From: Candidatus Gastranaerophilales bacterium
Lineage (GTDB): Bacteria; Cyanobacteriota; Vampirovibrionia; Gastranaerophilales; Gastranaerophilaceae
DNA length: 64,000 bases
Direction: 5' to 3'
Assembly: GCA_944324425.1 (NCBI GenBank)
Contig: CALUWE010000001.1
Location: 146,671-210,670 of the forward strand
Shown here: in pieces, positions 34,803 to 44,220 of the stretch
Layout of the letters: every line of letters begins with the position of its first letter
How positions within the stretch are numbered: position 1 is the first letter of the stretch
The notes under the pieces: generated by a model
Seen by the model: the letters and a program-made list of their open reading frames with translations, nothing else
Told to the model about the DNA's origin: nothing
Databases searched by the model: none
Position numbers and translations under genes: made by a program

Positions 34803-36584
34803 ATGTCATTCTTATCAGGAGTAAGTTCAATAGTTTCAAACGTCGGCGAAACAGTCGTTGGCGCTGTTGGAGCTGCAGCTGATGCCGCATCAAGAGCATT
34901 AGGCATTGTTGAAGATACTTCTGTTACGGATGCTCTCGCAGGTGAAGTAGACAACGAAAATGCCGGTTTAGATACGTTTAATTCAACTTCAACACAAGCC
35001 AAAGATGCTGCACAACAGGCAGATGCTAACCAAAAAACAGCAGAAGAAAACAAATTAAGCGCAGAAGAAAGAATCGTCGCAGCCGATGCAAAAATTGCGG
35101 CAGCAGACACCGAAATCGCTTCTTGCACAACGCAGTTGGAAGAACTTAAAGCTCTTCAAGCTGCTCAAAATGCATCATCCGAAAGCACAACTGGCACAAA
35201 GGATGAAACAAAACAAGATTATTCACAACAAATAGCAGCAGTTCAAGCACAATTAACAGCCGCTCAAAAAGCAAAAGCTGAAGCAGAAGCTGAAAAGGCA
35301 GAAGCTGAAGCTGAACTTGGCGAAGCCGAAACAGACATAGAAACAGCAAAAGCTGAAGGTGCAGATGCCGAAAGCAACGCACAAAGCAGCGCTGACGGCG
35401 GCAATGCAACTGCAGAAAGTGCAGAAGGCACGGAAGCTTCAGCTGAAACAGCAGTTACGGAAGCCGAAACAGAAAAGGCTGAAGAAGAAGCTGCAGAACA
35501 ATCGGGAACAAGTGAACAACCCGCAGAAGCTGCAACAACCGAAGGTCAAACCACAACAAATGAAGGTTCAACCCAAGGTGAAACAGGATATACCGAATTA
35601 TCAGGCACAACAACAAATAATGCCGGAACAAGCACAACAGTTGTAAATAATTCAAATTATTCAACTTCAGACAGCACGGATAACGGCACCTCTTTAGAAG
35701 AACATTCAACATCTGCCGCAACAACTCCTTCAGATACAACAACAAATACAGAACCTGAAACAGGCATGGATTACGGCGATTTGGGAGACTATTTGGCAGA
35801 TGAAATGCAAGGCGAAAACCAAGACCCAAATATGCAAAATCCGGGGTCAGATTCTATGCAACAACCAAATTTAACACCCGAAGAAGAAGTACACCAAAGA
35901 ATTGAAAATAACGAAGAAACTGATGCTGAAATGGCAGATGTAATCATCAACGATATGTTCGAAGGTGAATCCTTAGAAATCGGTACGGAAGAACTTATCG
36001 GTATGGCAGCACACGATGCCGTTGAAGTTGCATCAGAAACCTTCAAAACAAAATTATATTCAACAACTGTTTATTCAACAGCAGTTTCAACAAGCACAGA
36101 TACAGCAACAGTTGAAGAAAACCAAGAAGCAATAGCAGACTTTATGGAAGCATACAGCATAACATCAGACAAAATTAATGCTCCAAATGTTGAATTCTTA
36201 AGCTTAACAGATAAATCAAACTATGAAAACGCAACAAGAGTTCAAGAAAGATTGAATAACGGCGAATACATTTTAACAAGAGAAATTGAAAAATCAACAG
36301 CAACAGTTCAAAGCATTCAAGTTTCAACTGATGAAACAGTTAACCAAAAAGAAGAAATGAGCAAAACAAAAGGCCAAGATCTTTTAAGACAATTAGAAGC
36401 AGTTATTACAACGGATGAAACCATTCAAGAAGACAAAAACGACGATGTTTTAACACAAAAAGAATATGATGAAATTGAAAATTTCTTCAATAACACGGAC
36501 GACACCGCTTCATACTACAAAGAAATGGTTGAAGAAGCTAAAAAATACGGCATCTACACGGAAGCAAACGCAATAGCTGCATAA
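34803..36584 (+). CDS. Large Ala/Glu-rich coiled-coil protein, paralogue 2
   Basis: 593 residues from the ATG at 34803 (GGAAAG seven nt upstream). N-terminal hydrophobic/Ala-rich segment (VGAVGAAADAASRALG, about 18-35); long Ala/Glu coiled coil about 60-230 with AE-rich repeats; Thr/Ser/Asn linker to about 360; C-terminal domain homologous to the preceding gene (VEFLSLTDKSNYENA, LNNGEYIL). KNDDVLTQKEY resembles a shortened EF-hand loop. No standard signal peptide. The linker and low-complexity tracts suggest a filamentous or surface/structural role, but there is no direct evidence. Confidence 0.75.
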   Translation: MSFLSGVSSIVSNVGETVVGAVGAAADAASRALGIVEDTSVTDALAGEVDNENAGLDTFNSTSTQAKDAAQQADANQKTAEENKLSAEERIVAADAKIAAADTEIASCTTQLEELKALQAAQNASSESTTGTKDETKQDYSQQIAAVQAQLTAAQKAKAEAEAEKAEAEAELGEAETDIETAKAEGADAESNAQSSADGGNATAESAEGTEASAETAVTEAETEKAEEEAAEQSGTSEQPAEAATTEGQTTTNEGSTQGETGYTELSGTTTNNAGTSTTVVNNSNYSTSDSTDNGTSLEEHSTSAATTPSDTTTNTEPETGMDYGDLGDYLADEMQGENQDPNMQNPGSDSMQQPNLTPEEEVHQRIENNEETDAEMADVIINDMFEGESLEIGTEELIGMAAHDAVEVASETFKTKLYSTTVYSTAVSTSTDTATVEENQEAIADFMEAYSITSDKINAPNVEFLSLTDKSNYENATRVQERLNNGEYILTREIEKSTATVQSIQVSTDETVNQKEEMSKTKGQDLLRQLEAVITTDETIQEDKNDDVLTQKEYDEIENFFNNTDDTASYYKEMVEEAKKYGIYTEANAIAA

Positions 36585-36620
36585 TCAAGAACCCACTATT
36601 CAATAGGTTATCATACAGAT

Positions 36621-36648
36621 AAAAGCCCCAATAAAGGGGCTTTTATTT
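36621..36648. terminator. Bidirectional terminator
   Basis: AAAAGCCCC and GGGGCTTTT with a 7-nt loop and T-rich flanks both ways. It is shared by paralogue 2 and carB. Confidence 0.88.
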
Positions 36649-39600
36649 TATTTGTTTTTACTTAACAGAAAATCGAAAAAGTGTTTTTTTCTGTAATTTG
36701 AAACGGTATCCGTTGTAAGACGAACCTTTTTGTCATAGGTTTTAACTGCGCTTAAATATGCCCTTGCTGTGTCTATACTTGTAAAGCAGGGAATACAGTA
36801 CATTTCGGCGATTGTTCTTATTTGAAAACCTGATGTTTGAGAATTTTTGCCTAAGGTCGGTGTATTTAATACAAAACTCAAACGCCCTTCCTTCATTCTT
36901 TTTTGAAGTTTATCTATCATGAACTTTTCAATCATTTTACTTGGAATACCGTTCTTTTCCAAAAATTTGTGCGTTCCCCAAGTTGCCATTATGAAATAGC
37001 CCTGATTGAACATTTTTTTGACGATTTTTAATGCCGGTTTTTTGTAGTGGTCATTCAAAGAAACCAAAACCCTTTGTTTTCTTTGGCCGAATTTATAGCC
37101 GCCTGCAATAAACGCTTTTAAAAGTGCCTTTTTATAATCCGTATCAATTCCTAAGACTTCGCCTGTGGATTTCATTTCAGGTGCAAGCGCAGGGTCAATT
37201 CTGTTTAGTTTTTGGAAACTGAATACAGGCATTTTAACGCAAATAAGGTTTGATTTTTTATATAAACCAACGCCAAAGCCTTGAGATTTCAGGCTTTTTC
37301 CTAAAATTACGTTAACCGCAATTTTTGCCATAGGAATGCCTGTTACCTTTGACATGATGGGAACGGTCCTAGACGCCCTCGGGTTAACTTCAATTACATA
37401 AACAACATCGTCTTTTATAATGAATTGAATATTCATCAAGCCTATGATGTTTGTTTTCTTTGCAATTTCTTTTGCATATTTTACAAGGGTTTTTTCTTGT
37501 TTACTTGTAATATTTCTTGTGGGGTAAATGCTCATGGAATCGCCCGAATGAACCCCTGCCCTTTCAATGTGTTCACAAATGCCGGGGATTAAAACGTCTT
37601 TGCCGTCTGAAATAGCATCCAGTTCAACTTCTTGGCCTTCAATATATTGGTCAATTAAAACGGGGTGCTCTGATGAAAATTTAAAGGCTTCATTAATGTA
37701 GGTTAAAAGCTCTTCATCATTGTATACAACCTGCATGCCCCTTCCGCCTATAACATAAGACGGGCGAACAAGAACAGGATAGCCTAATTCTTTTGTTGCG
37801 TCCAAAGCTTCTGCCGCACTTTTAACACCTTTTCCCTTTGGTTGGGGAATTTTTAGGTCTCTTAAAAGTTTTTCAAAAACTTTCCTGTCTTCAACGGCAT
37901 TTATGCTCTCTAAGCTTGTGCCTAAAATTTTAACTCCTCTTTCATTTAATTTTGAAGCAAGGTTAATTGCCGTTTGCCCCCCAAATTGAACCATAACACC
38001 AAGTGGTTTTTCTTTTTTGATGACGTTCATAACGTTTTCTATGTTCATCGGTTCAAAATATAATCTGTCCGCAATGTCAAAATCTGTCGATAAGGTTTCG
38101 GGGTTTGAATTTATCATAACCGATTCATACCCGTTATCCGCTATTGCCCAGCTACTATGAACGGAACAATAATCAAATTCAATACCTTGGCCTATTCTAA
38201 TCGGGCCTGAACCTAGTACAACAATATTTCCTTTTGATTTTTTATTAAAGTTTCTTTCTTTAATTTTTTGTAGTTCACATTCTTCATTGTAGGTTGAATA
38301 AAAATAAGGCGTCATTGCGGCAAATTCTGCAGCACAAGTATCAACTATTCTAAAAGAAGCTTCTACATTATATTTTTCAAATTCTTTTTCACTAACCCCT
38401 TTTATTTTTGCAATTTCAGAATCTAAAAAGCCCATTTCTTTTGCTTTTTTATAGGTTTCTTCGGTTAATTCGTTTTGAGAGATGAACTTTTCAAAATCAA
38501 CAATTTCTTTAATTTTTGAAATAAACCAAAAATCAACTTTTGTGATGTCTGAAATTTTATGAGGGTCAACACCCCTTTTAATGGCTTCAGATACTCTGAA
38601 TATTCTTCTGTCATCTTGAATTGATAGGGCGTCAATTAATTCATCATACCCTATACTTTCAAATTCAGGGCGCATCGTAAGGCCTGTATATTTTTCTTCT
38701 AAAGATGCTATGGCTTTTTTAAAGGCATTGTTAAATGTTCTTCCGATTGCCATAATTTCGCCCGTTGCCTTCATTTTTGTGCCTAAAATTCTATCGCCCG
38801 TTGCAAATTTATCAAACGGCCATTTTGGAATTTTAACAACAACATAATCCAAGCTTGGTTCAAAAGCTGCAACTGTTTTTTTAGTGATTGCGTTTTGAAT
38901 TTCGTTTAATTTATAGCCGATTGCAATTTTTGTTGTAACTTTTGCAATCGGATACCCCGTGGCTTTGCTTGCAAGGGCAGATGACCTTGAAACACGGGGG
39001 TTGACTTCAATTACATAATATTGGTTAGATTTTGTATCAAGCGCAAATTGAACATTGCAGCCGCCTTCAATTTTTAAGGCTCTTATAATTTTTATCGCTG
39101 ATGTTCTTAACATTTGATATTCATTATTTGTTAAGGTTTGGCTTGGTGCAACAACAATAGAATCGCCTGTATGAATACCAATCGGATCAATATTTTCCAT
39201 ATTGCAAACCGTTATACAACTGTCATTTGCATCTCTCATAACTTCATATTCAACTTCTTTAAAGCCTGCAATACTTTTTTCAACAAGAATTTGATTTATA
39301 GGAGATTGTTGAAGCCCTGTTGTTACATATTGGTCATATTCGGCTTCATTTTTGGCAATACCGCCGCCGGAGCCCCCTAATGTAAAAGCAGGGCGAATGA
39401 TGATAGGAAAGCCTATTCTTTCAGCAAATTTTTTAGCACCTTCATAGTCAGATACTATTTCAGATTCAGGAACAGGTTCGCCTATTTCATTCATTAAATT
39501 TTTAAATAATTCTCTGTCTTCCGCTTTATTAATAGAATCTATGTTTGTTCCCAAGAGTTTTAAATTGTATTTTTCTAAAATTCCTGCCTTATGAAGTTCC

Positions 39601-39899
39601 ATTGCAAGGTTTAAGCCTGTTTGACCGCCCAATGATGCAATTAAACCGTCAGGGCGTTCTTTTTTTATAATGCCTTCTAAAATGTTTATATCCAAAGGTT
39701 CTATATAAACTTTATCCGCAATGTTTTCATCCGTCATAATTGTTGCAGGGTTTGAATTTACAAGAACAACTTTTATATTTTCTTCTTTTAATGCTCTGCA
39801 AGCTTGCACGCCCGCATAGTCAAATTCGGCGGCTTGCCCGATTACAATAGGCCCTGAGCCTATTACCATAACTTTTTTTAACCCTTGTATTTTTCCCAT
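36648..39899 (-). CDS. carB: Carbamoyl-phosphate synthase large chain
   Basis: 1083 residues, full length. It makes carbamoyl phosphate from bicarbonate, ATP and ammonia delivered by CarA. Two ATP-grasp halves are evident: VIGSGPIVIGQAAEFDY and VLGSGPIRIGQGIEFDY starts, VIEVNPRVSRSSALASK and VIEVNPRASRTVPIMSK metal-binding segments. The C-terminal allosteric MGS-like domain is about 940-1083. Last gene of the pyr operon, 16 nt after carA. Confidence 0.97.
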   Translation of the reverse strand: MGKIQGLKKVMVIGSGPIVIGQAAEFDYAGVQACRALKEENIKVVLVNSNPATIMTDENIADKVYIEPLDINILEGIIKKERPDGLIASLGGQTGLNLAMELHKAGILEKYNLKLLGTNIDSINKAEDRELFKNLMNEIGEPVPESEIVSDYEGAKKFAERIGFPIIIRPAFTLGGSGGGIAKNEAEYDQYVTTGLQQSPINQILVEKSIAGFKEVEYEVMRDANDSCITVCNMENIDPIGIHTGDSIVVAPSQTLTNNEYQMLRTSAIKIIRALKIEGGCNVQFALDTKSNQYYVIEVNPRVSRSSALASKATGYPIAKVTTKIAIGYKLNEIQNAITKKTVAAFEPSLDYVVVKIPKWPFDKFATGDRILGTKMKATGEIMAIGRTFNNAFKKAIASLEEKYTGLTMRPEFESIGYDELIDALSIQDDRRIFRVSEAIKRGVDPHKISDITKVDFWFISKIKEIVDFEKFISQNELTEETYKKAKEMGFLDSEIAKIKGVSEKEFEKYNVEASFRIVDTCAAEFAAMTPYFYSTYNEECELQKIKERNFNKKSKGNIVVLGSGPIRIGQGIEFDYCSVHSSWAIADNGYESVMINSNPETLSTDFDIADRLYFEPMNIENVMNVIKKEKPLGVMVQFGGQTAINLASKLNERGVKILGTSLESINAVEDRKVFEKLLRDLKIPQPKGKGVKSAAEALDATKELGYPVLVRPSYVIGGRGMQVVYNDEELLTYINEAFKFSSEHPVLIDQYIEGQEVELDAISDGKDVLIPGICEHIERAGVHSGDSMSIYPTRNITSKQEKTLVKYAKEIAKKTNIIGLMNIQFIIKDDVVYVIEVNPRASRTVPIMSKVTGIPMAKIAVNVILGKSLKSQGFGVGLYKKSNLICVKMPVFSFQKLNRIDPALAPEMKSTGEVLGIDTDYKKALLKAFIAGGYKFGQRKQRVLVSLNDHYKKPALKIVKKMFNQGYFIMATWGTHKFLEKNGIPSKMIEKFMIDKLQKRMKEGRLSFVLNTPTLGKNSQTSGFQIRTIAEMYCIPCFTSIDTARAYLSAVKTYDKKVRLTTDTVSNYRKKHFFDFLLSKNK

Positions 39900-39915
39900 A
39901 TCTTAAATTCCTTTT

Positions 39916-41037
39916 TTAAACATTCACCATATCATCAGCTTTTCTAACAGGAAGCTTTTGATATTCCTTCATAAGTTCTATCCATTCATCAAAAATAACA
40001 GAAGCATCCATTGGCCCCGGTTTTGCTTCGGGGTGGAATTGAACCGCATAAATTTTTAACCTTTCGGATGAAAACCCTTCCATTGTGTCATCGTCTAAAT
40101 TTTTATAGGTTTCAAGCATAATGCCCGATAATGTGTTTCTATCTACTGCATAGCCGTGGTTTTGGCTTGTTACCATAACTTTTCCCGTTTGAAGGTTTAT
40201 AACGGGGTGGTTGCCGCCTCTGTGGCCATATTTTAATTTGTAGGTTTTAGCGCCAAGTGCTATTGATAAAAGCTGGTAGCCAAGGCAAATTCCAAAAATG
40301 GGAATTTTCCCTATTAATTCTTCAATTGTTTTTATTTCAAATTCGCAATCCGCAGGGTCCCCCGGGCCGTTTGATAAAAACAAGCATTTATGGCCGTTTT
40401 CTAAAATTGTTTTAGAATCAATTCCGGCCGGATATACTGTTACCTTACAACCTCTATCAGCTAAAGAATTTACGATTCCTTGTTTTGTGCCGTAATCAAT
40501 TAAGGCTAAATCTATTTCGCCATTTGAATTTACAACGTACGGTTCATTTGTTGTTACTTTAAATACAACATCTTTATCTGCCTTATGAACACAAATTGCT
40601 GCTATTCTTTGGGTTATGTCATCTTCTGTGAATATGGCATCCGTTGTTACCATACATTTCATAACCCCTTTTTCTCTTATTTTTATGGTTAAACTTCTTG
40701 TGTCTATGCCTTCAATTCCGATAATACCGTTTCTTTCAAGGTATTTTGAAATTGTTTCTTTTGACTTATAGTGCGAATCATTTTTGCAGGCATCTTTAAC
40801 AATAAAACCAAGACACCTTGGGCTGATTGATTCAAAATCTTCTTCATTTATCCCGTAGTTGCCAATTTCAGGGTATGTCATAACTATTATTTGATTAGCG
40901 TATGATGGGTCTGTTAAAATTTCTTGATACCCCGTCATTGATGTATTAAAGACAATTTCACCTATTTTTGTACCAAACGCACCAAAATGTTCGCCTTTAT
41001 AAACTGTTCCATCTTCCAATATTAATGTTGCAAGCAT
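39916..41037 (-). CDS. carA: Carbamoyl-phosphate synthase small chain (glutaminase)
   Basis: 373 residues. N-terminal CarA domain (FNTSMTGYQEILTDPSY), then class I glutamine amidotransferase with FGICLGYQLLS (nucleophile Cys) and VQFHPEAKPGPMD (His/Glu). Start overlaps the pyrF end by 16 bp; carB follows. It hydrolyses glutamine and channels ammonia to CarB. Confidence 0.97.
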   Translation of the reverse strand: MLATLILEDGTVYKGEHFGAFGTKIGEIVFNTSMTGYQEILTDPSYANQIIVMTYPEIGNYGINEEDFESISPRCLGFIVKDACKNDSHYKSKETISKYLERNGIIGIEGIDTRSLTIKIREKGVMKCMVTTDAIFTEDDITQRIAAICVHKADKDVVFKVTTNEPYVVNSNGEIDLALIDYGTKQGIVNSLADRGCKVTVYPAGIDSKTILENGHKCLFLSNGPGDPADCEFEIKTIEELIGKIPIFGICLGYQLLSIALGAKTYKLKYGHRGGNHPVINLQTGKVMVTSQNHGYAVDRNTLSGIMLETYKNLDDDTMEGFSSERLKIYAVQFHPEAKPGPMDASVIFDEWIELMKEYQKLPVRKADDMVNV

Positions 41038-41768
41038 AATTCTTCCTTTATTTCTTCATATATTTTTTCCATTGCTTCAATTCTGTTTTCCGCTTTTGTA
41101 ACTGCACGCCCCAAAACTATGTAATCGGCACCCCTTTTAATTGTAGCGGAAGGCGTTGCAATTCTTTTTTGATCATCCGCTAAGCTCCACTTTGGACGAA
41201 TGCCGGGGCATAAAACTTTAAAATCAGCCCCTAATTCCTTTTTAATTGTTTCAACTTCCACAGGTGATGCCACAACACCATTTAGCCCTGCTTCTTTTGC
41301 TAAATGTGCAAGTTTAATTGCAAAATCTGAAACATTTTTATTTATTTCAAATTGATTATCCAAAACATCTTGAGAAATACTTGTAAGCATTGTTACACCC
41401 AAAATTACAGGGGGCTTTTTATTTAATTTTTTTGCCATACTGTCTGCCCCTTCTCTTGCGGCTTTCATCATTTCTAAACCGCCTGTACAGTGGATATTAA
41501 AGAAGTTTGCACCGTTTAGAACAATATTTTCAGATGCTTTTTTAACCGTATTTGGAATATCATGGAGTTTAACATCCAAAAAGAAGTTTGAATTTTTACC
41601 CGATATAAAATTAACAATCTCTAAACCATAACCCATAAAAAGCTGCAAACCAACTTTAAAAGTACCTGTATATGGTGCAAGTTCATTAACCAGTTCTTTT
41701 GCTTCTTCTATTTTTTCAACATCAAGCGCCAAAACAATTTTTTCTTTTATATTGGAATCAATGTTCAT
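41022..41768 (-). CDS. pyrF: Orotidine 5'-phosphate decarboxylase
   Basis: 248 residues. Last step to UMP. Catalytic FLDVKLHDIPNTVKKA, GVTMLTS, VLCPGIRP and ADYIVLGRAVTKAEN are type-1 OMP decarboxylase signatures. Overlaps pyrC by 4 bp and carA by 16 bp within the operon. Confidence 0.96.
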   Translation of the reverse strand: MNIDSNIKEKIVLALDVEKIEEAKELVNELAPYTGTFKVGLQLFMGYGLEIVNFISGKNSNFFLDVKLHDIPNTVKKASENIVLNGANFFNIHCTGGLEMMKAAREGADSMAKKLNKKPPVILGVTMLTSISQDVLDNQFEINKNVSDFAIKLAHLAKEAGLNGVVASPVEVETIKKELGADFKVLCPGIRPKWSLADDQKRIATPSATIKRGADYIVLGRAVTKAENRIEAMEKIYEEIKEELCLQH

Positions 41769-42757
41769 AATACTTTTCCCTTCAATATTTTACCCTCATA
41801 AGGTGTTATTTTGCATTTTGATTCAAAGTTTTTACCCCTTACAATATAGTGTGCGTTTAAATCTACTTCAATTTCTTTTTTCGGTTTAATTCCCAAAATT
41901 TTGGATGGCGCAAAAACCATTTTTTCCAAAGTTAAATCAAGCCCGAATTTCATATAGCTTAGTGAAAATGCGGTCTCTAAACCGACAATACCATTTGGTG
42001 CTTCGTTGTACGGTTTTAATTTTTCTTCTTTTGTATGCGGTGCATGGTCTGTTGCAATAACATCTATAACACCGCTTTTAACAGCCTCTATAATAGCTTC
42101 TCTGTCTTCATCATCGCCTAACGGCGGATTCATTTTAAATCTGCCTGTTTTATCAATATCTTTTTTGGTTAAGGTGAAATAATGAGGGGCGGTTTCTGCC
42201 GTTATTTTTAAGCCTTCGTCTTTTGCTTTTTTAATAACTTCAATTGTGGATTTTTTTGAAATATGGCAAAAATGAAGTTTTGGAGTCGGACATTCGCCTT
42301 TTTTGCTTAAATTTAACACTTCTCTGAATATTTCAATTTGGCTTATGGCTTCATTGGTTTCATCTTCCAAGTGAGATAAAATCAGTTCCCCCTTCATAAG
42401 AGCTTCCGTAAAAACTTCTTTGTTTTGAACAGGCAAACCATCATTTGAAAAGGCAATGCAGCCCGCTTTTTTCATCTCCGAAAAATTAACAAGACCTGAG
42501 TTTTCATTCAGGTCATAGGTTATTGCGGAAACAGGATAAAGGTCTATTTCATCTTTAAAAGGAAGTGCTTTTTTTAAGATGAATTTTGTAACTTCGGCAT
42601 CGTCATTAACGGGGTTTGTATTCGGCATGGCTAAAACTGCCCCAAAACCGCCTTTAATTGCACTTTTCAACCCTGTTTCAATTGTTTCTTTATTAGTAAA
42701 ACCCGGTTCTCTCAAGTGGATATGCATATCGATTAAAGACGGAATTTTTTTTATCAT
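41765..42757 (-). CDS. pyrC: Dihydroorotase, class I, unusually short
   Basis: 330 residues against about 425 for typical class I enzymes. It converts carbamoyl aspartate to dihydroorotate. Metal and catalytic motifs are intact: DMHIHLREPG, SNDGLPVQ, CHISKKST, TAETAPHYF, IATDHAPHTKEEK. The protein begins ten residues before DMHIH, so the N-terminal part of the beta-sandwich subdomain (about 45-50 residues) is missing. The C-terminal strands after TPYEGKILKGKVL are also missing. The start is fixed by the 4-bp overlap with pyrB. Activity is likely, since the barrel is complete. Confidence 0.93.
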   Translation of the reverse strand: MIKKIPSLIDMHIHLREPGFTNKETIETGLKSAIKGGFGAVLAMPNTNPVNDDAEVTKFILKKALPFKDEIDLYPVSAITYDLNENSGLVNFSEMKKAGCIAFSNDGLPVQNKEVFTEALMKGELILSHLEDETNEAISQIEIFREVLNLSKKGECPTPKLHFCHISKKSTIEVIKKAKDEGLKITAETAPHYFTLTKKDIDKTGRFKMNPPLGDDEDREAIIEAVKSGVIDVIATDHAPHTKEEKLKPYNEAPNGIVGLETAFSLSYMKFGLDLTLEKMVFAPSKILGIKPKKEIEVDLNAHYIVRGKNFESKCKITPYEGKILKGKVL

Positions 42758-43638
42758 CTTAACTGCCCTTTTAGAATTTTATCAATAACCGCCATCCTTA
42801 TATACACACCGTTTTCTGCCTGATTTAAAATGGTTTCACCGATTTTTGAATCCAATAATTCAGAGCTTATTTCAACATCTCTGTTAACAGGGCCGGGGTG
42901 CATTAAAATTGCATTTTTTGGAAAATTTTCCGAATTAAGTGAATAGTTTTTTATAAAATCTTCTTTACTTATGGCTTCATCCAGCCTTTCATTTTGAATT
43001 CTAAGCGCCATAACAACATCTGCCCCGTTTAATGCTTTATTTAAATCGGGCTCAAAAATGGCACCATTGATGTCTTCTCTAAAATATTCAGGCGCTGATG
43101 TTACTATATTTGCACCAAACCTTTTTAAAAGTGCAATGTTTGATTTTGCAACCCTTGAATGTTTAATATCGCCGATGATTACAACCTTTTTATTTTTTAC
43201 GGTTTTAATTTTTTCCAAAATTGTAAAATAATCAAGGAGAGCTTGGGTTGGGTGAGAAGATTTTCCTTCGCCCGCATTTATAAAATGAACCGGCTTATAA
43301 AAATCAATTTGCTTTAATTCGTTGATTAAATCTTCCTCTCTTGTTCTTATAACAAAAGTGTTTATGCCGATTGCAACCATATTATTGATTGTATCTTTTA
43401 ATATTTCGCCCTTAGCGGTTGATGATTTTGAAATATCAAATATATAAGGATGTGCACCAAGCTTATTTACGGCGCACTCAAAAGAAAATCTGGTTCTTGT
43501 CGAATTTTCAAAAAACATTAAAGCAATATGCTTGGTTGAATAGTTTGCATATCTGCCGCTTTTAAAGCTTGAAGCAGAGTCAATTAATTCTTCAATTTCG
43601 CTTGCCGTAAGGTTTTCAATTGTATCTAAATGCTGCAT
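42754..43638 (-). CDS. pyrB: Aspartate carbamoyltransferase catalytic subunit
   Basis: 294 residues. Carbamoyl-phosphate site FFENSTRTRFSFE, HPTQALLDYFTI and MHPGPVNRDVEI are diagnostic. No PyrI regulatory chain is in the operon, so it is probably the unregulated trimer form. Starts at the base adjoining the pyrE stop; overlaps pyrC by 4 bp. Confidence 0.97.
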   Translation of the reverse strand: MQHLDTIENLTASEIEELIDSASSFKSGRYANYSTKHIALMFFENSTRTRFSFECAVNKLGAHPYIFDISKSSTAKGEILKDTINNMVAIGINTFVIRTREEDLINELKQIDFYKPVHFINAGEGKSSHPTQALLDYFTILEKIKTVKNKKVVIIGDIKHSRVAKSNIALLKRFGANIVTSAPEYFREDINGAIFEPDLNKALNGADVVMALRIQNERLDEAISKEDFIKNYSLNSENFPKNAILMHPGPVNRDVEISSELLDSKIGETILNQAENGVYIRMAVIDKILKGQLR

Positions 43639-44220
43639 TTATTTTCCCTTTCTGGAGCCCGGTTTTACAAGTTCCAAACCTTGTTTGCACAAGGGGCAAC
43701 AAGAAGGTTCATAAACAACGGGATCTATTTTTAAAAGTGAATTAATTTTCAGTTGATTATCCAATTTACCTTGGGTTCTGTCTACAATACAGCCAACGCC
43801 TTTAATTTCAACTTCATATTCTTTAATGGCGTCAATTGTTTCAAAAATGGTTCTTGCGGTTGTAATAACATCTTCAATGATAACAACCCTTTCGCCTTTT
43901 TTAAGGGTGTAGCCCCTTCTTAATTGCATTACATCGTCTTTTCTTTCAACAAAAAGATTTCTTTTTTTTGCTTGTTTTGCAACCTCATAACCAAAAATAA
44001 TAGCACCGATTGCAGGAGCTATGATTGTGTCATATTCAATATTTTCAAGTTTTTTTGCAAGCTCTTTACCTATAATTTCAACAATTTCAGGGTATTGATA
44101 TAATTTTGCGCATTGAAAATATGTGTCGCTGTGAAGCCCTGAAGTTAAGCAGAAATGCCCTTTTAAAAGCCCGTCTGCCTTCATTAAAAGCTCTTTAACA
44201 TCAACTTTTGTATCATTCAT
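43639..44220 (-). CDS. pyrE: Orotate phosphoribosyltransferase
   Basis: 193 residues. Adds ribose-5-phosphate from PRPP to orotate. N-terminal GHFCLTSGLHSDTYFQCA and the PRPP loop VVIIEDVITTARTIFET place it in the family. The loop reads TTAR where TTGG is usual, a variation worth noting. The C-terminus has CCPLCKQGLELVKPGSR, as in Thermus-type PyrE. Overlaps pyrD by 8 bp. Confidence 0.93.
   Translation of the reverse strand: MNDTKVDVKELLMKADGLLKGHFCLTSGLHSDTYFQCAKLYQYPEIVEIIGKELAKKLENIEYDTIIAPAIGAIIFGYEVAKQAKKRNLFVERKDDVMQLRRGYTLKKGERVVIIEDVITTARTIFETIDAIKEYEVEIKGVGCIVDRTQGKLDNQLKINSLLKIDPVVYEPSCCPLCKQGLELVKPGSRKGK

Noticed and set aside
35240..35350. Repetitive AE-coding tract as a possible CRISPR or tandem DNA repeat
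   Set aside because: The repeats are short, imperfect and in frame inside a coiled-coil region; there are no regular spacers.
34766..35409. Long minus-strand open frames over the Ala/Glu-rich gene
   Set aside because: They arise from the low-complexity GCA/GAA codons of the plus-strand gene (Ser/Ala or Leu/Gln-rich translations).
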